From Allolobophora icterica (Eukaryota; Annelida; Clitellata; Crassiclitellata; Lumbricidae), in NCBI GenBank assembly GCA_963556255.1, contig OY744608.1:29824154-29888153 (forward strand): a stretch of 64,000 nucleotides of DNA, given 5' to 3'. Under the pieces are notes generated by a model. The model saw nothing but the letters and a program-made list of their open reading frames with translations. It did not search any database and was not told where the DNA came from. The position numbers were made by a program, and so were the translations under genes. This document shows positions 47,076 to 57,459 of this stretch, one piece after another (position 1 is the first letter of the stretch; each line of letters opens with the position of its first letter).

Positions 47076-47099
47076 AGAGTTGTCCACGCGGCTATCCCA

Positions 47100-47316
47100 T
47101 TCTCTTCCACGGCAGAGGTCGCTAGACCCCAGAAGGCGTATGTATACAAGACTGCGAAGCAGTCTCCGCTGTACGCCAGAAGGCGTTTACAAGACTGCGA
47201 AGCAGTCTCCGCCACACGTCGCCAGACGCCACAAGGGCCTCCAAGACTGCGAAGCAGTCGCCGCCAGAGGGCGACTGCGAAGCAGTCAGTCCACGGCAGA
47301 GGTCGCAGTCTTGTTG
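47100..47316. repeat. GC-rich hairpin array, block 1
   Basis: The 15-mer gactgcgaagcagtc (perfect 6-bp stem, gaa loop) occurs four times with spacers that are also hairpin-like (gccagaaggc, cgccagagggcg). The same block recurs at 49611-49880. Confidence 0.85.
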
Positions 47317-47462
47317 TCAAGACCTTAAACCTCAAGACCAAGACCAAGACCAAGACCTTGAACCTCAAGACCAAGACCAAGACCAAGACTTTGAACCTCG
47401 AGACCAAGACCAAGACCAAGACCTTGAACCTCAAGACCAAGACCAAGACCAAGACCCAAAAA
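47317..47462. repeat. aagacc tandem array (R1-related, copy 3)
   Basis: A 33-bp unit consisting of four aagacc hexamers and ttgaacctc, repeated about four times. It matches the array inside R1 at 49440-49550. Confidence 0.9.
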
Positions 47463-47831
47463 ATCGCAATCAGGTCAAGACTTCTAAAATTGTCAAGTCG
47501 GAATATTCGCTATTTTAATGAAAACACGAGTCTTTTATTTTATTCAAGCAAATTAACTTTAAATGCAAACTGCAGAAAAATCCGAATTTGTATTCAAAAG
47601 TCCTTCATGCAAACTATTATTCCAAATGCCTTTTGTATTTTATTAAAACCAATTCGCTCAGAATTTTCTGACCAAAACGTGCCTGGTGGGCCTGATAAAA
47701 ATTCCGTCATGTGAAAAAATACGTTCTACAGGTGCTGAAGTCGCTGACACACACACAGTAGCTTTTCAAGCACTGGGTGTAAATGTACAGATAGTGAGTC
47801 CTTTTCAAATCTTCCCATGGTTTATCATACC
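47463..47831. other. AT-rich spacer
   Basis: No gene or recognisable repeat. Confidence 0.35.
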
Positions 47832-47860
47832 GTCTGATACAGAATAACTGTTGCTGCTGC

Positions 47861-49292
47861 CATGGGCGTCCGGAGGGGGGCGCAAGGGGGCGCATTTGCG
47901 CCCCCTAGATTTGCAAATATTTTATAAAAATAAAATCTTTTGATTATTATGATTATTACAACAGTCCCAACACGATTTTCAATGCGCAGAAACACTTAGT
48001 TAGGGGAGAAGGGGGGAAGTTGGACACCTTAAGCAGTGTTTCACCTATTAAAAAGCTAATTATCAACATGAGAACAATTTTTTTAAAGAATCTCACAGAA
48101 CAATATCTCTTAATTATTATTTAGCGTCAAAATAGCCCACAAGATTATAGATTATTTCTGTGTAACAGTTCAAAGTTGAGCCAGTGTGATGTCCATCTTC
48201 TCCAGACAATCGAGGTAAGATGGACACTAACCTAGGGAAAGATGGACAGTAGAGTCCACTATAAGACCAGCCTAATAGCTCAAGTAAACTCTCTTCTGAC
48301 CAACATCCACGGTCGGTTTTCCGAACATATGTGTGTGGCAGCTAAATAAAAAAACGGTTTTAACAGACAGAAAGCTGAGTCTTACAGCTGTACAAACTGT
48401 AGGGTACATGTGGCAATAATAAGCCTAGGTCTATGCTAAAGAATTTTGCAAGAAATTAAACTAGATTAGGCATACATTTTTAATCAGACTTGTAACACAG
48501 GGTAAGTTGGACCCCTAACTTGCAACCCTTATATCAATGCTCCACTGATCTGAGTGGCGCTATATAAGTTTTCGGTTACAATTACAATTATAATTACAAT
48601 AACCACCGACAGTATTACTAGCTACTGAACCATTAATATCGGCTCAATTGCAGTTGCAAGTAATGTTTGTTTCCACTGTGTAACTAAAATATATTTTGGA
48701 CACTAACCCTTATATAAGGAGAAGATGGACACCCAAGCCTACCCGACCAACTTCACAACCGTCAACACAGTATCAAATAATTTGGTGCCTTTCAAAGCTA
48801 GTTCTACAGACAGCTGGACTAACGCCAATTTCAGAAAACATATCATGTACTTAACCTACAAATACATTTTCTGCGCCGTATCCTTATGATTTTTCAAAAG
48901 AAAATTATGTCAATTTGGACAAAAACACGCGTATACACCATGACTGTCAATCATCAAGCGAAGAAGCCTCTTTCCGTTACGCAGGTCCCTACCATGCATA
49001 GTTAATATTTGCGCTATTGTTTTCTGTCCATCTTACACCTACATAGGTGTTCGACAGACACTCACAAAAGATTCTGTTTTAGTTTTCTCTCAGAGTGTCC
49101 ATCTTACCTCGGGGGTCATCTTTCCCCAACCTACCCTATTTAGGTAAAGTTCTTGATCATTTATTTTTAATTTTTTCTTCTATGCAGATTGTTTCCATGC
49201 AAAAGCGTCATTTTGTCACCCCAAAATAATTTTGTGCCCCCTCCTAAAATATTTGTGCGCCCCCCTAAAAAAAATTCCTGCGGACGACCATG
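47861..49292. mobile_element. hAT-like MITE family A, copy 2, split by a nested element
   Basis: Ends catgggcgtccg and cggacgaccatg match the 257-bp copy at 12130-12386. So do the inner stretches (atttgcaaatattttataaa, acacgattttcaatgcg, atttaggtaaagttctt). The flanks gctgctgc and actgctgc (7 of 8) mark the target duplication. Without the nested insert the element is about 296 bp. Confidence 0.88.
48003..49136. mobile_element. 1134-bp element inserted at TA inside the family A MITE
   Basis: It interrupts the family A sequence exactly at ttagtTAtttagg and is flanked by TA on both sides (48001-48002 and 49137-49138). Ends ggggagaaggggggaa and the complement of ttccccaacctaccc are G-rich and similar. 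The motif agatggacac / gtccatctt recurs near both ends and inside. TA duplication fits the Tc1/mariner group. No transposase is seen. A CR1-like 3' tail (gtggcgctatataag, 48555, then attac repeats) is carried within it. Confidence 0.8.
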
Positions 49293-49610
49293 ACTGCTGC
49301 CAATGGGTTTTCCTGACCAACAAGACTTGTATCCATCCATAGATATTGGTCGTATGATGCAAGCAGGCTTGATACAGAATTCTTGAGTTCTGTTAAATGA
49401 CTTTTCATATTGACAGCCGGTCTTGGTCTTGGTCTTGCGAGACCAAGACCAAGACCTTGAACCTCAAGACCAAGACCAAGACCAAGACCTTGAACCTCAA
49501 GACCAAGACCAAGACCAAGACCTTGAACCTCAAGACCAAGACCAAGACTTTTAAAAACGAACTCGAGTGCACTCGAGACCAAGACCTTGGTCTCGAGGAC
49601 AACAAGACTG

Positions 49611-49880
49611 GGTCGCTAGACGCCAGAAGGCGTCTACAAGACTGCGAAGCAGTCTCCGCCACACGTCGCCAGACGCCACAAGGGCCTCCAAGACTGCGAA
49701 GCAGTCGCCGCCAGAGGGCGACTGCGAAGCAGTCAGTCCACGGCAGAGGTCGCTAGATGCCAGAAGGCGTCTACAAGACTGCGAAGCAGTCTCCGCCACA
49801 GGTCGCCAGACGCCACAAGGGCCTCCAAGACTGCGAAGCAGTCGCCGCCAGAGGGCGACTGCCAAGATTGCCAAGCAGTC
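49611..49880. repeat. GC-rich hairpin array, block 2
   Basis: The same block as 47100-47316, partly duplicated. It has five copies of gactgcgaagcagtc, the spacers ccagacgccacaagggcctc and gccgccagagggcgac, and gccagaaggcgtc. Confidence 0.88.
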
Positions 49881-49881
49881 G

Positions 49882-49928
<47 letters not shown>

Positions 49929-49960
49929 GGTGGTGTGGTGGTGGTGGTGGTGGTGGTGTG
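49881..49960. repeat. (GTT)n and (GGT)n microsatellite
   Basis: About 10 gtt units followed by about 12 ggt units with one interruption. Confidence 0.95.
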
Positions 49961-51005
49961 AACCTCATAACCCCGGGCAACGCCGGGTAATCCAGCTAGT
50001 ACGACATATACGAGGAGAGTGGAGGGTTGGCAGTGGACAGAGGGAAGTGGAGGAGATGCGTCGGCCGATGTGCAGACCTGCACGGTAAGGACTAAGTACT
50101 AAGTAAGTAAGTATTTACAACAAGTCCCGTCCCCTTAGTAGGAAGCCCTATTCATGTTATGTTTCAAGCGACAAGAATTTTGTTCAAACGGAACTAAGGT
50201 AACAGTTTTGCCAAAAAACTTTATCTCCCGAAGGTTCTATACAAACATTTATTAATTGTTTTAGCCACTGATAAAATTTTTACATGTAGGGCCTATGCTT
50301 CATACTAACATCCATTAATCTGTTGCAATCTTCATAACCAAACTGTTGTATAATTTATGATCAGTTGCTATACATACTGTCTGTGGTGCTGTGTTATCAT
50401 CGCCTCTGTGTCGACGGTAGCTTGCAATAAACGGATATTTCATTTGATTTTATTTGAATTATGCTCGGCCTGCAAGAGACAATGCGTCGTCATGGCAATG
50501 ATGACGTCATATGCCATTTAAACACGATTTGGCGAAAGTTTGAAAGGCGCGTGATCGCTGATGATGATAAGAAAATATTTCAAACCAAACTGTCCTGAAT
50601 CTTGGGCGATTCGGCTTCGACGAACAAAGTCTTCGAAATCACGAGATGTTGACTTAATAATAAATATTGAAATCCAACTCTAACGCCTACATTAGCTGAA
50701 GAATTTGAATGATTTACGCCAAGTATGAAAATTTCGACTTACACCGCCAACCGGTGACGTCACGATAATAATTATCTTATTATTGTTATTTTAAATAGTA
50801 CCTTGGAACTTAATAACATAGAGCTTATGAGAGCAAACAAAAAATTTATATATTTAGAACCAGGAAGGAACCAAGTTGAAGACCTGCTACAGTCATATGC
50901 GGGGAATTTAAGAAAAATCAAAACTGTTTGCTTGGCTGCTGTGAGGGTTTTAACAATATATTAAGCCTTGAACGAACATAAAATAAGCCGTCATTCATTC
51001 CTGGG
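49961..51005. other. intergenic DNA with an aagt tail
   Basis: ctaagtaagtaagtattt at about 50095-50115 looks like a retroelement 3' tail. The rest is AT-rich with no gene recognised. Confidence 0.35.
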
Positions 51006-51013
51006 CTACTCGG

Positions 51014-51982
51014 CAGTGGCGTAGCCAGGTTTTAACACCAGGGGGAGCGAACAATTACAAAAGGCCCCAATTACCAAAGTAATAATTTCAATTAATTACA
51101 TTCATTATGATTGAACGTATTTATATTTTGTATTTTAAATAGAAACACTGAAACACCTTAATGGTGGCAGGAACAATATGTATAGTAAATGAGTAATAGT
51201 ATACCGGCATACTATACCATAACAGTACAAACACAAACCAATTACAACAACCTTTTTCGTCTAGGTTTCATTTTAGCAATGTAATCGATTACTTCGTTAA
51301 AATCCACGTCACTAGCAAACTGTCTTTGTATCGTAATCAAGGCAAAGCCAGATAATCTGTTCTCGCCCATTATAGAACTCTCTGTTGCTTATAGTCTTTC
51401 AAAAAGAAAGAAATTCCACGAGGAAATGTCAGTGGATGATGAAATATCCGATTCCAGAAAAAATTCATTGTTGAAACCTATATAGTTAGATTGCGTCATA
51501 AATGGCACAACTAAAAGACTTGAGCATTTTACAAATGTGGCTTCCAAATTTAGCTGTTTAGATCCGAAGCATTTTAGCAATGTGAATGCCGATAATGTGA
51601 CTAAATTATGTACTGGCAGATATGTACTGGGATGCAACTTTTAATCTCACCGTGCACGATTCTTTCCATGACAACTATTAGTGCTGGTAAATTCTGCTAG
51701 AGTGCATTTACTGCTGATTTCCAGGATGCCCATCTTGCATCGCAGTCTTTTTAGAGTCAACGTGAATGATTCTATATCCGATTCTATATCCGATTTTATA
51801 CTGAAAGACGAGGTTTGCCGTTTAAGGACAAGGTGACATATATATTTCGTATGTCGTTCGAACGATTGAAATAAATAAATTTCGAACGATTGGAATAAAT
51901 AAATTGTGAAAAGGCCCCACATAATGGAAAATGGTCTCAGAGGGAGCGGTCGCTCCCACTGCTCCCCCTAGCTACGTCTCTG
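51014..51982 (-). mobile_element. 969-bp hAT element with transposase remnants
   Basis: Ends cagtggcgtagccagg and the complement of ctagctacgtctctg are hAT-type inverted repeats. A perfect 8-bp duplication, ctactcgg, lies at 51006-51013 and 51983-51990. The minus strand still encodes pieces of a hAT transposase (51242-51382 and about 51690-51775). It is a deletion derivative of an autonomous element. Confidence 0.92.
51242..51382 (-). pseudogene. hAT transposase C-terminal remnant
   Basis: The minus strand reads ESSIMGENRLSGFALITIQR then QFASDVDFNEVIDYIAKMKP, ending KRRLL-like and stop. This matches the ERLxxLALxSIxRDxxxxxxxDEVIDxFA end of hAT (zinc-finger MYM / THAP0-like) transposases. Upstream pieces are separated by stops and frameshifts. 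A further piece near 51690-51775 (LTLKRLRCKMGILEISSK) resembles the LKRLCxTRW region. Confidence 0.78.
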
Positions 51983-51990
51983 CTACTCGG

Positions 51991-52214
51991 TCTCCTGATT
52001 GTTTCAGTCCGAGGTGCCTAAAACAGATAGGGAGTTTCCAATTTTTGAAAGGTGACTGATAAGCGCTGGAGCGGTTGGCTAGCCACCTGTCACTGCTAAA
52101 ATGCTGCCTTGTAATCCTTGGACAAACTCCAGTGACTCATTATTAATAATACTAATAATAATGGTAATAATAATACTATTATTGTTGTAGATACGCGACC
52201 ATGGATAAGCTGGT
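51991..52214. other. short intergenic spacer
   Basis: AT-rich with a small taa microsatellite near 52140-52180. No gene. Confidence 0.4.
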
Positions 52215-52222
52215 GCTCTATT

Positions 52223-52397
52223 CAGGAATTTCAGGGGCGTCTATCCCCCCTAAGTCATTGGAGCAACTTCCCCTTTCCCCCTTCTTCTTCCACTTCCCCT
52301 TCCTTCCCCCCAATGGTTGCAAACACACTGACAGATCTCCCCCCTATTTTTTGGATGGAGCATTTGCTCCAAAGTTTCTATGGTGTAGACGCCTCTG
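52223..52397. mobile_element. 175-bp hAT MITE family B, copy 1
   Basis: The right end gtagacgcctctg pairs with the left caggggcgtct. An 8-bp duplication, gctctatt, lies at 52215-52222 and 52398-52405. The left terminus has a short extra caggaattt before the caggggcg motif. The interior is pyrimidine-rich (ttccccttcc). Copy 2 is in the opposite orientation at 53106-53274. Confidence 0.88.
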
Positions 52398-52405
52398 GCT
52401 CTATT

Positions 52406-53097
52406 ATATACCTATATTCCAGAATTATAGACATATTAGGGTGATGGTTTCTTAGAACTTCGGAAGAAAGAACTGACTTTTTTAACAAGCAGGGCATGGG
52501 CGAAGCCGGTGGGGAAGGAACCTTCAGCGAGAAAAAGGCTCATAATGAATATGATAATTGGGCCCATCAAATCAGTCATTCAGCAGAGCACGATAGGAAT
52601 AAGGTCTTGAGCAGACTGCTTATCAGAAAATGAGAAGATTAAATTAAGAATCTCGACCAGAGTTGTCGGTTGGAGTAAAGCTGAGAGCCGCTGTAGGGGA
52701 TGTAGTAGCACGATAAGCCATCAGAGAATGGAAGATTAGAAAACCTGAGCTGGGAGCCGAGCTCTTTTGTGTTAGAAATCGTTATCGTAATCTCAAAACT
52801 TCTAAAGCGCCAATCGAAGGCCAGGCGCAGGGCACCAGCCTATTCACGAGCGCTACGTCAAATCAGATGGGGGTTTCAGAGAGTAGTCCAAAAGAGATCC
52901 AAGTCCGATTTCCAGGGTACCAGATCAGGAGAGGCAGAGCAGCTGTCAAGGCGGGTGTCGTTTACGGCGAGAATAATTTGAAGGCGGAGGATCAGATGAG
53001 TCAGGGTAGGAGTACTTGATAGACATAATTATATCAGCAGTGAAAGAGTGTGACGAAGAGTACGGCAATGTACTGCATCTGTTACGATGGACGATCT
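52406..53097. other. spacer between the two family B MITEs
   Basis: No gene recognised. Confidence 0.35.
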
Positions 53098-53105
53098 CAT
53101 TCACC

Positions 53106-53274
53106 CAGGGGCGTTTACTCCATAGAAACCTTGGAGCAAATGCTCCATCCAAAAATAGGGGGATTCTGTCAATGTATGTGCCATCATTATTGGGAGAAAG
53201 GAATGGGAAGGGGAAAGAGGAGGGAGGGAAAGGGAAGTTGCTCCAATGACTTCGGAGGGGGGTAGACGCCCCTG
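53106..53274. mobile_element. 169-bp hAT MITE family B, copy 2 (inverted)
   Basis: Ends caggggcgt and acgcccctg are perfect inverted repeats. A perfect 8-bp duplication, cattcacc, lies at 53098-53105 and 53275-53282. The body is the reverse complement of copy 1, for example ttggagcaaatgctccatcc. Confidence 0.92.
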
Positions 53275-53282
53275 CATTCACC

Positions 53283-54059
53283 GCCTGTCATATAGAAACT
53301 TCGGAGGTAAAGAAAAGTACTTTAGAGAAGAGCATACTTACTAGTATACTAAATTGCCGTGAACCGTGAAACACTGAACAGGCCTAGATTAGGCTATGAT
53401 CTTGCTGTCAAGCATTTTGAAATTGTTTTCACTGTAGGCCTAAATATCTGCCCTGACTGTGGGAGGTAAATTAGGTGTCTACTGATGCGTGTGAATAGGT
53501 TAAACTGTTTATATTTTCGTTGAAACTTAACTCTTTTACGCGAGTAGAACATATAAACATGTGAATTAACGGGGATTTTAAGTGACAGATTTCATTTTTT
53601 GACAATTTCCAGTTGAACGCTTATAAATGCACACGCTCATGAATAAGCTGATGCTCTGAGCTTAACTTTAGAATAACGCTTTAGAAATTCGGAGTTTACC
53701 ATTACGATTACGCGAGACAGTTTGTCATGAGAAGTTTGTCCTGGTGACCTATATTGTGCTCTGTGGTCCTGGACGTCTTTTTCCGGGACCATTTGTCGCG
53801 AGGGCCGTTTTACTCGTGAAGGTTTACCGTCTTATCTTTATTCTTTAGCATCCATAATCATTCTGGATTTTAGTTTATCCTGCACGTTGACTACTCGAGA
53901 TGAAGACAGTTTACAATTGTGTTGTAACTGCTGCGACGCAGAGGAATTTGTACTGAAATCATGTAACTGGCTTAGAATCAATTTAACATAATTTGGTCGC
54001 TGTGTAATTTAACAGTAACTAGTTCAACTATTGAGCTATGGGTAGGCCTATACAATTAT
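53283..54059. other. intergenic DNA without a recognised gene
   Basis: AT-rich, with taggcct motifs. No coding signal. Confidence 0.35.
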
Positions 54060-54270
54060 ACATGGGATGCTTAGAGTCAGGATTAAAGTATAGAACAGCT
54101 TAGGGTTAAGGACGGGAAGGGACAGGATTAGGTTTAGGTCAATTGTTAGGGTTAGTGTTATGGTGAGAAACAGGTTATGTATACGAGTTATGGTCCATGG
54201 AAAAAATATGGTAAGGCTTATGGGCAGAGTTAGGGTTAAGATTAAGGTAACGCTTAGGGTTAGGATCAGA
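54060..54270. repeat. degenerate telomere-like (TTAGGG)n tract
   Basis: ttagggttaag, ttagggttagtg, gttagggttaag and cttagggttaggat occur with decayed intervening units. The stretch is G-rich on this strand and built around ttaggg. Confidence 0.6.
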
Positions 54271-54334
54271 TGGCCCCGGATGCTGTTTTTGGAGATAGAC
54301 TTAGGCCTACATCTACGACAGGAGGATCTGGGCT

Positions 54335-54497
54335 CATATAGACCTAGCTAGAAACTCTTTGGATCTAGCCTAATATAGCTAGAAACTCGTTGGAGCTGGG
54401 TCATATAGCTAGAAATTCGTTGGATCTAACCTTGTATAGCTAGAAACTCGTTGGATTTGGCCTCGAGTAGCTAGGAACTCATTGGATCTAGGGTTTG
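54335..54497. repeat. 33-bp tandem repeat
   Basis: The unit atagctagaaactcgttgga plus a variable ~13-bp part (tctagcc..., tctaacc..., tttggcc...) is repeated about five times. Confidence 0.85.
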
Positions 54498-55860
54498 ACG
54501 GGAAATGTGTAAAGTCAGAGCTTAACCAGAACAGTTGAAATGCTGTATCGTCGTGAGGGTACAGTCGAAATTCGAGAAGCCTGAACTACACAATAATTCA
54601 CTTAACTCTGGACTGAAAGAATGGTATTATCGAATAACAGTTGCATTTTACTGTATAGGAATTAAACGCGAAGCTCTGATTCATCGACCGGCGTGCGATT
54701 TCGCGTAAGCAATGGTCATTCACTGCGGCGGCCTATAATTATTGTGCCTCGCAACCGTCCATAATCCCACTGCCCAGCCCACGCTTACCAAGAAACGTCT
54801 TAATATATTTCGCCCTATAGTATCGCTCAGCCTCCATCTTCAAGCATCTCCCAATCGTTGCTAGCTTGAATTACGCCTACACAACTTTATACTGCCGATC
54901 TTACTAAACCGATTATACAGAATTATATTAACTGATGCATTTACTAAGTAGGGCTATATCACGTTAAAAGGGTGACTACCGGATTTTAAAACACCCTGTC
55001 ATGTTACTAGGTTGTAAATCGTACATTCTTAGAAAATCATGTAGGTCTAAACAGAAAATTTCATCGCGTATTGTGGGACTGGAGTCGCATACTTTCAATA
55101 GATAGGCCTCCTACTAGATGATTGTCACTGAGACTCTGCACCATTTCGTCTATGCCGTCCCATTCTTTACGATTAAAGTCACTGAGAAACTTTAGTTAGT
55201 CACTTTTTGCATGTACGCTCTTGTTGTTAACAGCTCTGTTGTACTGATTATAGGCAATTCCTTCCGTCAGAGATAGACCCATGAAATTTAATCTACTATT
55301 ATTTTCCGCTTTAAAGGCTCAGATAGCTTGCAGACTTCAGAAGATGCGACCTGCACAAGTGAAGATTTATAATAAAATCCACTGCAATCTAATCTAATCT
55401 AATTAGGATAACAATTGTCGGCCAAACTTGTGTAATGTAAGGTCGATCTGAAGGGCCTTGACATCCATATATGATGTCGATAAACACTGGATACTAAAGG
55501 GCCTATACTGTTGCTGATCTAATCTGCTAATATAACTGGCTCTGTATGCTTAATTGTAAGTTTGTGAACAGTCAAAGTAGGAAGAGCGATGGATCGATAG
55601 AATTAACTGTATAAATTTAAAGACTTTTTATGTCGCTTATTAGGCCTTCAGCATTAGATTATCAGAGGAAATGCCGAGCTCACTTGAGTCAAGAAACGGC
55701 GACCAGATGCTACGATAATTAACACAATGCGGGCTTTTTGCGGGGCCAGGATATTGTAATTCAACTTATCTTCCCTTTTCACATGGACCTACTGAAGCGT
55801 TACACATATAAAGCGTTCATGATGGAAATTACACATAATATACCAGAGTCGTTCAGAGCA
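54498..55860. other. intergenic DNA without a recognised gene
   Basis: Mixed AT-rich DNA. A short ctaat microsatellite lies at about 55388-55408. No gene seen. Confidence 0.35.
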
Positions 55861-55969
55861 CGAAAGCCCCGTGGAACGAGACGTGTCTTACTGATTAGTC
55901 AACGAACTACAACATCCTAGTAACCACCAATTACATGGTTAGTATAGTGTAGGAGGATGCCAGTCACAA

Positions 55970-56650
55970 CGACAACTACTTCATCAAAGCCATATATACT
56001 GCATCACTCAGTCTTATTACTCGGTCAATAAAAGTTCACTTCCTGGTTGCAGGCATGCAGAGACATTCACGAAAGGTAACTGGGCTCATGGCTATGAAAA
56101 CATCTGGGGTCATAATAGAAACAACATTGAATTATGTTCAGCATGAACCAATTGTGTTGATTTCTAATATATGCCAATAGCTGTAGACGATCTGTCAGAA
56201 AGAGTCGAGTTCTTTCCGCGAGCCTTAAATTCGGATGTATATCAAATAGGCATTTCAGTCATTAACAAAAGTCAGGTCTAACCTGGGCCAGGACCATGGG
56301 GTCTCAATGTCTCTTAATAGCCCACGTATCTTGCCATTTTCAACAAGGGCCTGTGCATTCAATGCGAGAGGTGGCTAAAGCCTAATCAGGCGACCTGCCA
56401 ACAGAAGAGCAGTCCATTAAGTAACCCTGAGGCAGCTATGGGTATGAAGCGTTAGCGACTTCATTTTCTTAGCTTCGGTCTATGAGGGAGGGTGGCCAGT
56501 CCTCTCCGTCTCCGTCTCATCTCCCCACCGACAGTTTACTGTCAGTGTACTCATTATAGCTGAATTGGACTTAACAAACCAGATGAAATTCAGGCGATCA
56601 ACAACAAACGAATGATTGGACCGAGTATAACATGAACCAGTTATTGTTAG
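55970..56650. other. segment present only in the first satellite copy
   Basis: In later units gatgccagtc is followed within about 12 bp by cttaattgtgcgagatg. In the first copy about 680 bp of unrelated DNA lie between them. It is either an insertion into this copy or ancestral DNA deleted from the amplified unit. No target duplication or coding region was recognised. Confidence 0.75.
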
Positions 56651-56759
56651 GCAATTCTTAATTGTGCGAGATGAAGAGATGGTGAAAGCTGAGAGAAACG
56701 ATCAGAGAAAGTAACAGCAATTACGAAGTTCTAAGCAACTCCGGAAACGACAGAGTAAG

Positions 56760-57032
56760 AAGGTGAAGCAGTGACTAGGTCAGTAAGAAAGTAATTCGGT
56801 CAGTAAGGAAGTGATTCGGTCAGTGAGGAAGTGATTCGGTCAGTGAGGAAGTGATTCGGTCAGTAAGGAAGTGATTCGGTCAGTGAGGAAGTGATTCGGT
56901 CAGTGAAAAAGTCATTCGGTCAGTGAGGAAGTGATTCGGTCAGTGAGGAAGTGACTCGGTCAGTGAGGAAGTGATTCGATCAGTGAGGAAGTGATTCGGT
57001 CAGTAAGGAAGTGATTCGATCAGTGAGGAAGA
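56760..57032. repeat. 20-bp minisatellite inside satellite copy 1
   Basis: Tandem units of gtcagtgaggaagtgattcg, about 13 copies with small variants. Similar arrays with fewer or deleted units occur at about 58230-58465, 59468-59690, 60690-60905, 61918-62095 and 63118-63235. Confidence 0.93.
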
Positions 57033-57246
57033 GGCAAATCTACCTGCGATTTCTGAATTTTGTCAAATTATTATGGACATTGTTGGGTCCCCAGTAAGAC
57101 TAACGATATTTAGTCCTAAATAAAAAGAGTCCAAGTATGTTTGGGTCTAAGCAGCGATCTATCAAAAAGAGAGCTATGAACCAACGTCTGAGCATTGTTT
57201 AACGAAAATTATCGTCACTCGGCAGTAAGCAACATATATCTAAGCT

Positions 57247-57459
<213 letters not shown>

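Larger units (their letters stand above)
47832..49610. repeat. palindrome-rich dispersed repeat (R1), copy 2, interrupted by nested transposons
   Basis: The left part, 47832-47860 (gtctgatacagaataactg), and the right part, from 49293 (ctgctgccaatgggttttcc through the aagacc array to 49610), are collinear with 36532-36852. They are separated by the MITE at 47861-49292. The aagacc array has three 33-bp units at about 49440-49545. The hairpin ggtcttggtcttggtct / agaccaagaccaagacc precedes it. Confidence 0.85.

Noticed and set aside
49397..49756. Apparent Lys-Thr-rich protein (TKTKTLNLK repeats)
   Set aside because: It is a translation of the aagacc array and hairpin block, with similar open frames on both strands.
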